From: Provencibacterium sp.
Lineage (GTDB): Bacteria > Bacillota > Clostridia > Oscillospirales > Ruminococcaceae
Direction of reading: 5' to 3'
Length of the DNA: 36,102 nucleotides
Assembly: GCA_022792175.1 (NCBI GenBank)
Contig: JAAWAN010000019.1
Span: 1 to 36,102, forward strand
Shown here: piece after piece, positions 23,632 through 30,916 of the stretch
Position numbering within the stretch: position 1 is the first letter of the stretch
Layout: every line of letters starts with the position of its first letter
Program-made: the position numbers and the translations under genes
Notes under the pieces: generated by a model
Seen by the model: the letters and a program-made list of their open reading frames with translations, nothing else
Databases searched by the model: none
Told to the model about the DNA's origin: nothing

Positions 23632-24623
23632 CAGCTGCGGTAAAGCCCGGCGACTACCTCCTCAATCGGCGCATGACGCAGCTCGACATCCTCCACCCCG
23701 TCTATCTCGGACAACAGGCGCAGAATATCGCGGATGCCGGTTTTTGTGCGGTCGAAGGCATATTCATGAATATCCCCCTCCCGTCCTACCGGGCGAAGCC
23801 CGGGCAGCTCGGGGAAGCAGATGCCGGGCGCAGCCGTTACCCGGATGCGCCCTGCGCTGCCCTGCACCTCCCGCAGCGCGTCAAAGGTGCCGTCAAAGGC
23901 GATTTTCCCATGGTCGAGCAGCACGATGCGGCGCGCAATCTCCTCGAGGTCATCCATATCGTGGCTGGTGACGACAATTGTCTTCCCTTCGGCATTTATC
24001 CGCCGCAGGAAGGAAATCATATCCCGCTTGGCCAGCACATCCAGCCCGAGGGTCGGCTCATCGAGAAAGAGCAGCTCCGGGTCGTGCAGCAGCATCAGCC
24101 CGAGATCGGCACGCATGCGCTGACCGAGGGAAAGCTCCCGCGCGAAGGTGTTTAAAAGCTCGCTAAGGCCGAGCAGTTCGCTGACCAGCTGCAGCTGCCG
24201 CCGGTAGGTTTCCTCGGGAATATCCCAGACCTGCTTTTTCCACTCGAAGCTCGTAATAATGGGATGGTCCCACCACAGCTCGGTGCGCTGGCCGAAAAGA
24301 ACGCCGATTTTGCGCATCAGCGGGATGCGTCCCCTGGCCGGGTTCATCCCGAGCACCGAGACCTCCCCGGAGGTGGGACGCAGAATGCCGGAAAGAATCT
24401 TAATGGTGGTGGATTTCCCCGCCCCGTTGGCGCCCGCATAGGCGACGCATTCGCCGGGCAGCACCTTGAGAGAGAGCCCGTCCAGTGCGCGCACCTCCCG
24501 CTTTTCGGGGTGCAGCAGGTTTTTGCCGATATCGCGCAGCTTTGCGCTGCGCTGCCACTGGCAGTAGATTTTGGTGACGTTTTTCGTCTCTAAAGCCGGC
24601 AGGACGGCAGATGAGGTTTGCAT
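23616..24623 (-). CDS. ABC-2 type exporter, ATP-binding protein
   Basis: 335 residues from ATG at 24623; the frame is open far upstream but only this region is ABC-like. Walker A is GANGAGKSTTIKIL (about 70-83), the Q-loop region GVLFGQRTELWWDHP (about 117-131), the signature LSLGQRMRADLG (about 168-179), Walker B LLFLDEPTLGLD (about 190-201) and the switch His in VTSHDMDDLEE. The WWDHP and QRMRAD forms are typical of the ATPases paired with ABC2_membrane_6 permeases. It powers export by the two membrane proteins encoded upstream. The last codons and stop lie inside repeat copy B. Substrate unknown. Confidence 0.93.
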   Translation of the reverse strand: MQTSSAVLPALETKNVTKIYCQWQRSAKLRDIGKNLLHPEKREVRALDGLSLKVLPGECVAYAGANGAGKSTTIKILSGILRPTSGEVSVLGMNPARGRIPLMRKIGVLFGQRTELWWDHPIITSFEWKKQVWDIPEETYRRQLQLVSELLGLSELLNTFARELSLGQRMRADLGLMLLHDPELLFLDEPTLGLDVLAKRDMISFLRRINAEGKTIVVTSHDMDDLEEIARRIVLLDHGKIAFDGTFDALREVQGSAGRIRVTAAPGICFPELPGLRPVGREGDIHEYAFDRTKTGIRDILRLLSEIDGVEDVELRHAPIEEVVAGLYRSWKNGF

Positions 24624-24670
24624 AGCGTTCAGACATCCTTTCTCTATATGAAGACAGAAGCTTTTGTTTT

Positions 24671-25537
24671 TTATCGGTGGCCAAATCCGCTGTAGCGCGG
24701 GGAGCCGTGGGAGGCATAGTAGAGCATCCCCCTTTGGAAGGTGAAGGCGGCCAGCGAGAGGAAGAAAACGGCGGCCAGAATAGTGAGGCCGGGAAGGGGG
24801 AAATCCGGGCGCAGCAGCGCACGGCTGGGCAGCCACGCCGTCAGCCCGACCGGGACAGCACTGCAGAGCACTGCCTGCCAGAGGATGGGCAGCGAGCCTA
24901 GGGGATAGCTTTTCAGCGTTTCGAACAGGTCGAAGGCCGTCATGGAAATTTCTTCGGCGGCTGCGGGCGCCAGGAAGGCCAGGCAGGAGATGAGATAGAC
25001 GGTTGCCATCATGATGCCCGCAGAGGCAAGGGCGCCGAGCAGAAAACAGACTGTCCAGCCGGGGGTGACGGCAATCCCCAGCCGCCGGATGGAATAGACG
25101 CACATGGCAGCGCCGCACAGCAGCTTGCTCGAGCCGGTAAAGGGGAGAAAGCCGCCCGCGAGCAGCTGCATCCAGAGCGGGACGGGCTGAATCATGCAGT
25201 GGTCGAGCTGGCCGCGGCCGATAATCCGGCTGATATGTCCCATATTGTTGCCGCAAAAGAGCATGCCGCAGAGGCCGCTGACCAGCACCGCATAGGACAA
25301 AAGAAAAAGCAGCTCATTTTTTCCCATCCCGCCGAAGCCGCCGAGGCGCTCACAGAGCAGCAGCACCCCGCCTACCGACGCGCCGGCGCAGATGGTATCC
25401 GACACCATGTAGAGCAGGCAGTAGCCGGTATCGCGCGAGAGCCAGAGCAGATCCAGCCTGCCATAAATACGATAAAGGCCAAAGAGGGTGCGGGCGCCGC
25501 GGGACAGGCGGCGCGGCAGATTCGGTTTATCCGCCAT
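24671..25537 (-). CDS. ABC-2 family permease (ABC2_membrane_6-like), second
   Basis: 288 residues with about six hydrophobic segments (for example ICAGASVGGVLLLCERL, ELLFLLSYAVLVSGLCG and a C-terminal LTILAAVFFLSLAAFTFQRG). The motif IGRGQLDHCMIQPVPLWMQLL (split by naming only) near residue 107 is the conserved cytoplasmic 'G-x-LD..L..P' signature of this permease family. Its ATG at 25537 overlaps the end of the first permease gene by 11 bases, so the pair should form a heteromeric channel with the downstream ATPase. 47 bases separate it from the ATPase ATG. Substrate unknown. Confidence 0.87.
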   Translation of the reverse strand: MADKPNLPRRLSRGARTLFGLYRIYGRLDLLWLSRDTGYCLLYMVSDTICAGASVGGVLLLCERLGGFGGMGKNELLFLLSYAVLVSGLCGMLFCGNNMGHISRIIGRGQLDHCMIQPVPLWMQLLAGGFLPFTGSSKLLCGAAMCVYSIRRLGIAVTPGWTVCFLLGALASAGIMMATVYLISCLAFLAPAAAEEISMTAFDLFETLKSYPLGSLPILWQAVLCSAVPVGLTAWLPSRALLRPDFPLPGLTILAAVFFLSLAAFTFQRGMLYYASHGSPRYSGFGHR

Positions 25538-26324
25538 AGGAAATCATCCTTTCTTCACTTTTGTGAAAGGCCCAGAGGGAAAGCGGCCAGAGCACTACAT
25601 TCCAGAACAGCTGTAAAAACAGAAGCCGCGGCACATTCTGAGCGGCACCGGCATAGATGAGCAGCGGCGCGGAGGCGATGGAGCCGGTCGGCAGCAGGGA
25701 AAGAATCCGTCCTGCTGAGGTAGGCATCAGCGAAAAGGGGATGAGCGCACCGGTAAACAGTGCAGTGACCGCTTCCCGGATGTCATTGGCAGCCCAGCAG
25801 CCGTTTTTCATGCGGATGGCCAGCGAGGCAAAGATAAAATCAAGCGCAAAGCCCAGAGAAACGCTCAGCGAAAGGCTGAGAAGAAAAGCGGCGGCCGCAG
25901 AAGGGGAAGCGGGCAGCGGCGAAATGCCAAAGAACGGGGCCAATAGGCAGACCGGCAGCGAATAGAAGAGAAAGACGGGAATCCACCAGCGTCCGACCGT
26001 CTCGGCGGCAAGGCCCCCGAGCAGCGAGACGGGGCGCAGGTAGCGCCCGACAATCGACCCCTCCCAGAGCGCGGAGGTGGCGGGGGTGACGATTTCCAGC
26101 TGCTGGCGCAGGATCGAGGCCATCAGCGTATAGGTCAAAAGCTGCGGGAGGGACATGCCGCCGAGGTCCGCCCCTTCGGCGGCCAGCGCGCGCCAGATGA
26201 GCAGCAGCACGGTGAGCTGCAGAAGGCGCACCGCATATTCGCTCATCACCGGCAGCAGACTGCCATCAAAAACGCCGAGGGCGCACAGCCGGGCGGTGGC
26301 CGCATATTTGCGTATCGTTTGCAT
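25527..26324 (-). CDS. ABC-2 family permease (ABC2_membrane_6-like), first
   Basis: 265 residues from ATG at 26324 (a TTG immediately before is an alternative; AGGAAAGG is the ribosome site). About six membrane segments. The family motif is visible as LWEGSIVGRYLRPVSLLGG (about 86-104), equivalent to the LD-x-x-L-x-P motif of its partner. The C-terminal half has FTGALIPFSLMPTSAGRILSLLP, also typical. First structural gene of the exporter operon, directly downstream of a leader ORF and terminator, which suggests the operon is controlled by transcription attenuation. Confidence 0.87.
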   Translation of the reverse strand: MQTIRKYAATARLCALGVFDGSLLPVMSEYAVRLLQLTVLLLIWRALAAEGADLGGMSLPQLLTYTLMASILRQQLEIVTPATSALWEGSIVGRYLRPVSLLGGLAAETVGRWWIPVFLFYSLPVCLLAPFFGISPLPASPSAAAAFLLSLSLSVSLGFALDFIFASLAIRMKNGCWAANDIREAVTALFTGALIPFSLMPTSAGRILSLLPTGSIASAPLLIYAGAAQNVPRLLFLQLFWNVVLWPLSLWAFHKSEERMISYGG

Positions 26325-26356
26325 CAAGCATTTTCCTTTCCTGTTTGTTCTGGACG

Positions 26357-26390
26357 CAAAAATGCCCGGGAGGCAATGCGCCTTCCGGGC
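26357..26390 (-). terminator. Intrinsic terminator in the leader of the ABC exporter operon
   Basis: 11-bp stem (GCCCGGAAGGC / GCCTCCCGGGC on the minus strand, one G-U) with a 5-base loop, then TTTTT at 26361-26357. It lies between the leader ORF stop (26414) and the first permease ATG (26324), so read-through is required to express the exporter from the strong promoter. Confidence 0.8.
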
Positions 26391-26413
26391 AGGGAATTTT
26401 AGCTATCCACCGG

Positions 26414-26563
26414 TTACCGGCGAGCTGCCAGGGCCGGCGGAATAGCTGTCTCCTGCTGAAAAAAGGCGCACTGCGACACGGACAGCTCAAAAATAAAGGT
26501 TTGAACCGCATTATACCGGATATTGCGCCAGATGCCTGTTGATTTAAAAGCGCTGCAGAACAT
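26414..26563 (-). CDS. 49-codon leader ORF upstream of the ABC exporter
   Basis: Begins with ATG at 26563 after an excellent ribosome site (GGGAGGTGG six bases before) and about 55 bases downstream of a consensus sigma-A promoter. The peptide starts MFCSAFKSTGIWRNIRYN and ends ALAARR; it has a Phe-rich middle (TFIFELSVSQCAFFQQ) and resembles no family I know. Its stop codon lies in the loop of a hairpin (26401-26413 with 26434-26447), 24 bases before the intrinsic terminator stem. It could be a regulatory leader peptide, a genuine small membrane or secreted peptide, or chance. The strong translation signals argue against chance. Confidence 0.5.
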   Translation of the reverse strand: MFCSAFKSTGIWRNIRYNAVQTFIFELSVSQCAFFQQETAIPPALAARR

Positions 26564-26625
26564 AGCTTCCACCTCCCTCTATGGAAAGTATAAATATAAA
26601 AATCTCTGAAATAACGAACGAATAG

Positions 26626-26654
26626 ATTATATCCTTTTTCCTTTTGTCTGTCAA
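26626..26654 (-). promoter_or_regulatory. Consensus sigma-A promoter of leader ORF / ABC exporter
   Basis: On the minus strand TTGACA (26654-26649), exactly 17 bp, TATAAT (26631-26626): both hexamers match the consensus fully. This is one of the strongest promoters in the window and is followed by the leader ORF and terminator. Confidence 0.92.
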
Positions 26655-26703
26655 GCTTTCCCAGGAAGCTGCGCGGCCATGCAAAAAAATTTCCCAAAAG
26701 CGG

Positions 26704-26732
26704 TTGACAAAGAAGGTTAGCGGTGGTAAACT
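26704..26732 (+). promoter_or_regulatory. Promoter of the (decayed) feoA locus
   Basis: TTGACA (26704-26709), 17 bp, extended TGG-TAAACT (-10 at 26727-26732). A GGTTAGC half-site lies in its spacer. It is back to back with the exporter promoter, about 50 bp between -35 elements. Confidence 0.75.
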
Positions 26733-26747
26733 ATAAAGCGTTCAGTA

Positions 26748-26799
26748 GTTAGCGATAACTAACTTACATCGTTTGAACCATAGGTTATCGATAGCTAAC
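26748..26799. promoter_or_regulatory. Tandem palindromic operators, metal-regulator type
   Basis: Two related 16-bp dyads: GTTAGCGATAACTAAC (26748-26763) and GTTATCGATAGCTAAC (26784-26799), centres 36 bp apart, just downstream of the promoter. GTTAG...CTAAC dyads upstream of feo genes resemble sites of DtxR-family iron/manganese repressors. Fur is an alternative. The regulator is inferred. Confidence 0.7.
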
Positions 26800-26816
26800 G
26801 AAAGAAGATGGGGGAT

Positions 26817-26909
26817 ATGCCGTTAAGCATGGGCCTCCGAAGGGGATGCCCTGTTTCAGAGAGAAAACGTTGTATTTTCCCGGCCCTTTGGACTGCAGAT
26901 TTCTCATAA
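26817..26909 (+). pseudogene. Possible remnant of a first feoA gene
   Basis: A 30-codon frame beginning MPLSM, the usual first residues of one FeoA subtype in Clostridia, but continuing with unrelated residues (GLRRGCPVSERK...) before a stop. The ribosome site is poor. It may be the start of a deleted feoA, or coincidence. Confidence 0.3.
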
Positions 26910-26924
26910 AAAGGAAGGAAAGCA

Positions 26925-27083
26925 ATGAAAACGCTCAGGCAGGCAAAGTGCGGGGAGACGCTCACCATCCGCCGGCTGGAAGGCGAGGGCGCCCTTAAGC
27001 ACCGGATAATGGATATGGGTCCCGCCAGAGGCGCCCCGGTTTATATCTGCAAGGTGGCGCCGCTGGGTTTGGCAGTGCTATAA
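26925..27083 (+). pseudogene. feoA: FeoA, truncated
   Basis: 52 codons from ATG at 26925 (AAGGAAGG upstream). Residues 1-48 (MKTLRQAKCGETLTIRRLEG, then ALKHRIMDMG, then VYICKVAPLG) match the FeoA SH3-like fold. Full-length members run to about 70-75 residues and end with ...VRGYELSLRK; here LAVL and a stop follow VAPLG. No continuation is present in other frames, and no feoB follows. Instead an AT-rich stretch and a palindromic terminator come next. FeoA normally partners FeoB in ferrous iron uptake; this copy is probably non-functional. The promoter and operators upstream are still well formed. Confidence 0.8.
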
Positions 27084-27133
27084 GTATAAATATCTATCTG
27101 ATATCCAGATTGTAATTTTGCTATCTCCTTGTC

Positions 27134-27184
27134 AAAAGGGGACTGCCTGCAAAATGCTTTGCATTTTACGGGCAGTCCCCTTTT
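27134..27184. terminator. Palindromic terminator repeat (copy 2)
   Basis: 24-base arms (AAAAGGGGACTGCC... / ...GGCAGTCCCCTTTT) around TTT, with two imperfect pairs. A/T ends make it bidirectional, serving truncated feoA and the convergent Mrp gene. Its core (GGGACTGCCTGCAAAATGC) is homologous to the palindrome at 13311-13360. Confidence 0.8.
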
Positions 27185-27225
27185 AGCTTGATCTGATGGC
27201 TTTCCTGGCAGCCGGGCCGGAGGGG

Positions 27226-28050
27226 CTATATATTCTCCAAACGGTCGGCGGCCTTTTCCAGCCAGTCGCCCTCGAAAAGCTCGATCATGCCGCGGTCGCA
27301 GGCAGAGGCAAGCTTCGGGTCGATGGGCAGGCGGGCGAGCACGGGGAGGGAAAACTGCTTTGCCACCTCGTCGATATGGCTTTCCCCGAAGAGGGCAAAT
27401 TCCTTCCCACAGTCAGGGCAGCAGACATAGCTCATGTTTTCCACCAGTCCGAGAACGGGGATATTCATCATCTGCGCCATTTTAACAGCCTTGGAAACAA
27501 TCATCGAAACCAGCTCCTGCGGGGAGGTAACGATGAGGATGCCGCTGAGCGGAATCGACTGGAAAACGGTCAGCGGCACATCGCCGGTGCCGGGGGGCAT
27601 GTCCACAAACATATAGTCCACATCTCCCCACATGACCTGCGTCCAGAACTGCTTGACCGTTCCGGCAATGATGGGTCCCCGCCAGACCACCGGGTCGGTG
27701 ACATTTTCCAGCAGCAGATTTACCGACATCATGCCAATGCCCGTTTTGGAGCGGGCGGGGAAGATGCCCTCATCATTTCCCTGTGCGCGGCCGGTAACAC
27801 CGAAAATTTTCGGGATGGACGGACCGGTAATATCCGCATCCAGAATGGCGGTATGAAGATTCCGGCGGGCCATTGTGACTGCCAGCAGCGAGGTGACCAG
27901 CGACTTCCCAACGCCGCCCTTGCCGCTGACAACGCCGATAACATGCTTAATCTGGCTCATGGGGTGCGGCGCTTCGTGCAGATCCTGCGGGTCCTGCCGC
28001 TCGGCGCAGTTCTGCGAGCAGCTCTCGCAGTTGTGGTTGCATTCGCTCAT
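27226..28050 (-). CDS. Mrp/NBP35 family P-loop ATPase (ApbC-like Fe-S carrier)
   Basis: 274 residues from ATG at 28050 (AAAGGAGAG upstream; the frame is open earlier). A Cys-rich N-terminus (CNHNCESCSQNC, about 4-15) recalls NBP35-type cluster sites. The deviant Walker A is VVSGKGGVGKSLVTSLLA (about 43-60), with the Mrp motifs DADITGPSIPKIFG, DYMFVDMPPGTGD (about 144-156) and NMSYVCCPDCGKE (about 210-222), which contains the CxxC that bridges a [4Fe-4S] cluster in the dimer. It delivers iron-sulfur clusters to apoproteins, of which this window encodes several (SdaA, the 4Fe-4S membrane protein). Own promoter at 28139-28167. Confidence 0.93.
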   Translation of the reverse strand: MSECNHNCESCSQNCAERQDPQDLHEAPHPMSQIKHVIGVVSGKGGVGKSLVTSLLAVTMARRNLHTAILDADITGPSIPKIFGVTGRAQGNDEGIFPARSKTGIGMMSVNLLLENVTDPVVWRGPIIAGTVKQFWTQVMWGDVDYMFVDMPPGTGDVPLTVFQSIPLSGILIVTSPQELVSMIVSKAVKMAQMMNIPVLGLVENMSYVCCPDCGKEFALFGESHIDEVAKQFSLPVLARLPIDPKLASACDRGMIELFEGDWLEKAADRLENI

Positions 28051-28138
28051 GGTTTTCTTGTTCTCTCCTTTTCTGTGCGGCCGCAGAAGGCTGCGGCCTG
28101 ACAGGCTGCGAACGGCAGCCCTTTTTGCTTTTCTATAT

Positions 28139-28167
28139 AGTATACCAGCTTTCCCCATCGCATACAA
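28139..28167 (-). promoter_or_regulatory. Promoter of the Mrp-type ATPase gene
   Basis: On the minus strand TTGTAT (28167-28162), 17 bp, TATACT (28144-28139) with an extended TGG. 88 bp before the ATG at 28050. Confidence 0.75.
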
Positions 28168-28197
28168 CCGGGAAGAGGGTGCTTTTAAAGAGAGCGC

Positions 28198-30459
28198 TCA
28201 GTCCTCGCCGGAAAAATACTTTCCCGGCGTGACTCCCTCCGCGCGGGAGAAGGCGCGGCGGAAGGTGCGTACGTTGGCATAGCCGACCATCCCGCACAGC
28301 TGCTCCTGAGAAATGTTCCGGGTGCGCATAATCTCTTTGGCATGGGCAATGCGTATGGCATTCAGCCGGTCTAAAAGCCCCTCGCCGGTTTTGGCGCGGA
28401 AGGTCCGGGAAAGATAGGAGGGGGTCAGCTGCATGGCATCTGCAATGGTGCTGATATTGAGGTTGGAGTCCATATAGTTTTTCTGCACATAGTCTTCAAT
28501 CCGCTGAATCAGCGCATCCGGCGGGCCCTCCCGCTCGGACTGCTGCCGGCAGATGCGTTCGACAATCTGCAGAAGCTGCTGCTGCAGGAGGCTTTCCTGT
28601 GAGCAGGAGAGAAGCTGCTCGAGCTGTTTAGTCAGCCGCAGGCATTGCTCGGAATCTCCGGATATGCTGGAAAACGCTTCGGCAATCGCCGTATAGCTTT
28701 CCACCAGCAGCAGGCGAAACATGGAAAAGGAGACGGAGGTGCTGCTGTGGTAATTTTCAAATATCCGGTTTACCGCCGCCGTGGCTGCCGCGGCGTCCCC
28801 ACTTCGCAGCGCTTCGGATAACAGCTGGTTGTCGCTGCGCCAATCCGGGCCGGGCAGCTCCTGCAGCTGCACCTCCTGCGCCCAGAGAAGGCCGCTGCCG
28901 CCCGCGATGCTGCGGTATTCCATCGCATCCATCGTGTCCCGGTAGAGAAGGGGAAGGCTGTCCAGCCCCTCCCGCAGCGGGCTGACGGCCGCATTGACCG
29001 GAGAATGGCCGCTGAAAATTTCAACCACCCGCTGAGCCGCTTCCCCGCAGCGCTCCTTCCAGCCCTCCGGTGAGCGGTAGCGCAGCAGATAAAAAAGCAC
29101 CTCCCCGTCCTCCATACGGGTCAGCTCGCAGGCTCCCTGCATGAGCTCGGAGAAGACATTGTCAACGGCGAAGAAGAGAAGGTCGAGAGAATCTGCCGGC
29201 CCGTTTTCCTCTTTACTTCCATTTTCAGCAGGGGAGAAGGCGATGAGGGTAAAATATCCGTCCGCCTGCAGATCGAAGCGGGCGTTGGCATCCTGGTTAT
29301 CGAGCAGCCGCCTGCGTCCTTTAAGCCGGGCGAGCAGGTAGCTCTCCCGCGAGCGCTGCAGCTGCTCCTCCAGCGCCCCCTTCATGTTGCGGTTCTCCTC
29401 ACGCAGCAGGCTGTAGCTCTTCATAATGCGTTCGAATTCATTTCCGCTGCCGCTGCCCTTGCCGAGCATATGTAAAAGGATTTCCACCGGGCGGTAGTTA
29501 TAGCGGAAAAGAGCGAAGGAAACGAGGCCTCCCAAAAGCAGAGCGACTGCAATGCCCAACAGATTCAGGTAGGCGGCATAGCGGGAGCTCTCCCAGAACA
29601 CCTTTTCCGGCGCCAGAATGGCATAGCTCCAGGATGACTGATTGGAGGGGATATCGGTAAAGATATAGGATTCCCCGTCGAGCGAAATGCGCTGCGCCTC
29701 CCCGCCGGAGAGCACGGGAAGCTCTAAGTCGGGAATTTCCCGGCCGCCGTAGGCGGCAGTCAGCACAGCCCCGTTTCCATCCAGCAGCAGAAGAATGCTG
29801 CCCTCCAGCCGTTTGGAAATCTCCTGTATTGCCGATAGCGGAATATGAACGAAGACGTTGACCCGGCCGCAGGCCCGGTTTTCAACCGAGTGCGCATAAA
29901 CAATGCTGTTTTTGGAGGAACGGATGGAAAAAGCAGGGGAAATCAGGAACTGGTTGTTGTAGCTCTCTCCGAGAAGCGAGAGCCATTCTGCCTGGGTCAG
30001 CCCATCTGAAACGTGCATCTGGCGGGCGCCGAATAGCTGGGCGCTCTTTGTAAAGCTGCCGCCTAAAAGCAGGTAGTCGTTTTCTGTCCAGTAAACCAGG
30101 ACCTCCCCGGTATCTGTGGAGGAGCAGTAGGCCTGCAGCGCTTTCATAAAGGCGGCGCCGTCGGTGCGAAAGTCCAGGCTGTCCCCGCGGCGGCGGGTGG
30201 TGTTGGAAAAGTTGCCGTTTTGAAAGATAAAGGAGAAGGCCGCATGGGCATTTTCCAGCTGCTGGTCCATATCCGCTTTCAGGCTGGAGAGAACCGCCTG
30301 GTTTGCCTTTTCGATCTCCGCAACCATAATTTTACCAACATGGCGGGAGCTGAAAAGGGTGGTGAAAATCGGAATCAGCAAAATCAGCAGGTAGGAGGCC
30401 ACCCAATGGACCGCAACGCTGTTTTTCCAGCGCTTCCACTTTTCAGACTGCCTTTTCAT
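28198..30459 (-). CDS. Membrane-bound AraC-family regulator with extracytoplasmic sensor
   Basis: 753 residues. TM1 (about 18-38) and TM2 (about 297-319) enclose an extracellular domain of about 255 residues with Cache-like features (VLVYWTENDYLLLGG, SIRSSKNSIVYAHSV). A cytoplasmic linker contains a helical signalling segment after TM2 (YRPVEILLHML). The C-terminal AraC DNA-binding domain (about 655-750) has two helix-turn-helix units: NISTIADAMQLTPSYLSRTF and ISQEQLCGMVGYANVRTFRRAF (split by naming only). One-component regulators of this layout control adjacent LplABC-type sugar importers. It is divergent from such an importer and probably senses its extracellular sugar or the loaded binding protein. 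ATG preceded by AAAGGAGG. Confidence 0.92.
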   Translation of the reverse strand: MKRQSEKWKRWKNSVAVHWVASYLLILLIPIFTTLFSSRHVGKIMVAEIEKANQAVLSSLKADMDQQLENAHAAFSFIFQNGNFSNTTRRRGDSLDFRTDGAAFMKALQAYCSSTDTGEVLVYWTENDYLLLGGSFTKSAQLFGARQMHVSDGLTQAEWLSLLGESYNNQFLISPAFSIRSSKNSIVYAHSVENRACGRVNVFVHIPLSAIQEISKRLEGSILLLLDGNGAVLTAAYGGREIPDLELPVLSGGEAQRISLDGESYIFTDIPSNQSSWSYAILAPEKVFWESSRYAAYLNLLGIAVALLLGGLVSFALFRYNYRPVEILLHMLGKGSGSGNEFERIMKSYSLLREENRNMKGALEEQLQRSRESYLLARLKGRRRLLDNQDANARFDLQADGYFTLIAFSPAENGSKEENGPADSLDLLFFAVDNVFSELMQGACELTRMEDGEVLFYLLRYRSPEGWKERCGEAAQRVVEIFSGHSPVNAAVSPLREGLDSLPLLYRDTMDAMEYRSIAGGSGLLWAQEVQLQELPGPDWRSDNQLLSEALRSGDAAAATAAVNRIFENYHSSTSVSFSMFRLLLVESYTAIAEAFSSISGDSEQCLRLTKQLEQLLSCSQESLLQQQLLQIVERICRQQSEREGPPDALIQRIEDYVQKNYMDSNLNISTIADAMQLTPSYLSRTFRAKTGEGLLDRLNAIRIAHAKEIMRTRNISQEQLCGMVGYANVRTFRRAFSRAEGVTPGKYFSGED

Positions 30460-30626
30460 ATCGTGTGCCTCCTTTCACAGGACCTGTTTTCCAGGATGTT
30501 TTTTTATCTCTGCCGGACAGGCAGGGGAATTCAAGGGCATCCTTTTGCAAAAGAAGGGACAAAAGGCATATTCTGATTTGGCAGCTCACTCCCGAAATAA
30601 AGCCCTGCAATCCGTTCGTCGATTCT

Positions 30627-30635
30627 ATTATATCA
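30627..30635 (-). promoter_or_regulatory. Extended -10 promoter of the AraC-type regulator
   Basis: TGA-TATAAT on the minus strand (30635-30627); the -35 region (TTCCTC at 30655-30650) is weak. It leaves a leader of about 160 bases before the ATG at 30459. Confidence 0.5.
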
Positions 30636-30676
30636 AAAAAATGCAGGCTGAGGAAGAATATCCTGCGTTTTAGAGA

Positions 30677-30730
30677 GGACAAAATCCGGAAAAAGCGGAC
30701 AAAAAATGAACAATCGGACAAAATTTGGAC
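30677..30730 (+). repeat. Phased GGACAAAA direct repeats, candidate AraC-regulator sites
   Basis: GGACAAAA starts at 30677, 30697 and 30716, with a partial GGACACA at 30727. Spacings of 20 and 19 bp put the copies on nearly the same helix face. They lie between the divergent promoters of the regulator and the sugar importer. Intergenic 30460-30916 otherwise contains only the two leaders. Confidence 0.6.
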
Positions 30731-30760
30731 ACATTTTGTTCTTAAAAGAAGGAATGTCCC

Positions 30761-30790
30761 TTGTAAAACGGGCCATTTTCCGCTTATGAT
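30761..30790 (+). promoter_or_regulatory. Candidate promoter of the sugar importer operon
   Basis: TTGTAA (30761-30766), 18 bp, TATGAT (30785-30790). The GGACAAAA repeats end about 30 bp upstream of the -35, a position that suits activation. Confidence 0.5.
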
Positions 30791-30916
30791 GATGTTCAAA
30801 GTATTCTGCCTGATTGGTTGTCCGACTGTAAAAAGTGATAGCCGGGAAGGGCGGAATAAAAATGAATAGGTGAAATTTCAAACCTTCATTTTACTTTTTT
30901 AAGGAGGCATTCCCGA

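Noticed and set aside
24400-24822. Alternative ATG in another frame at the start of the ABC ATPase (MSERYANL...)
   Set aside because: It sits at a good distance from AAAGGA, but its translation is arginine-rich and unlike any ABC protein, while the frame from 24623 has all the ABC motifs.
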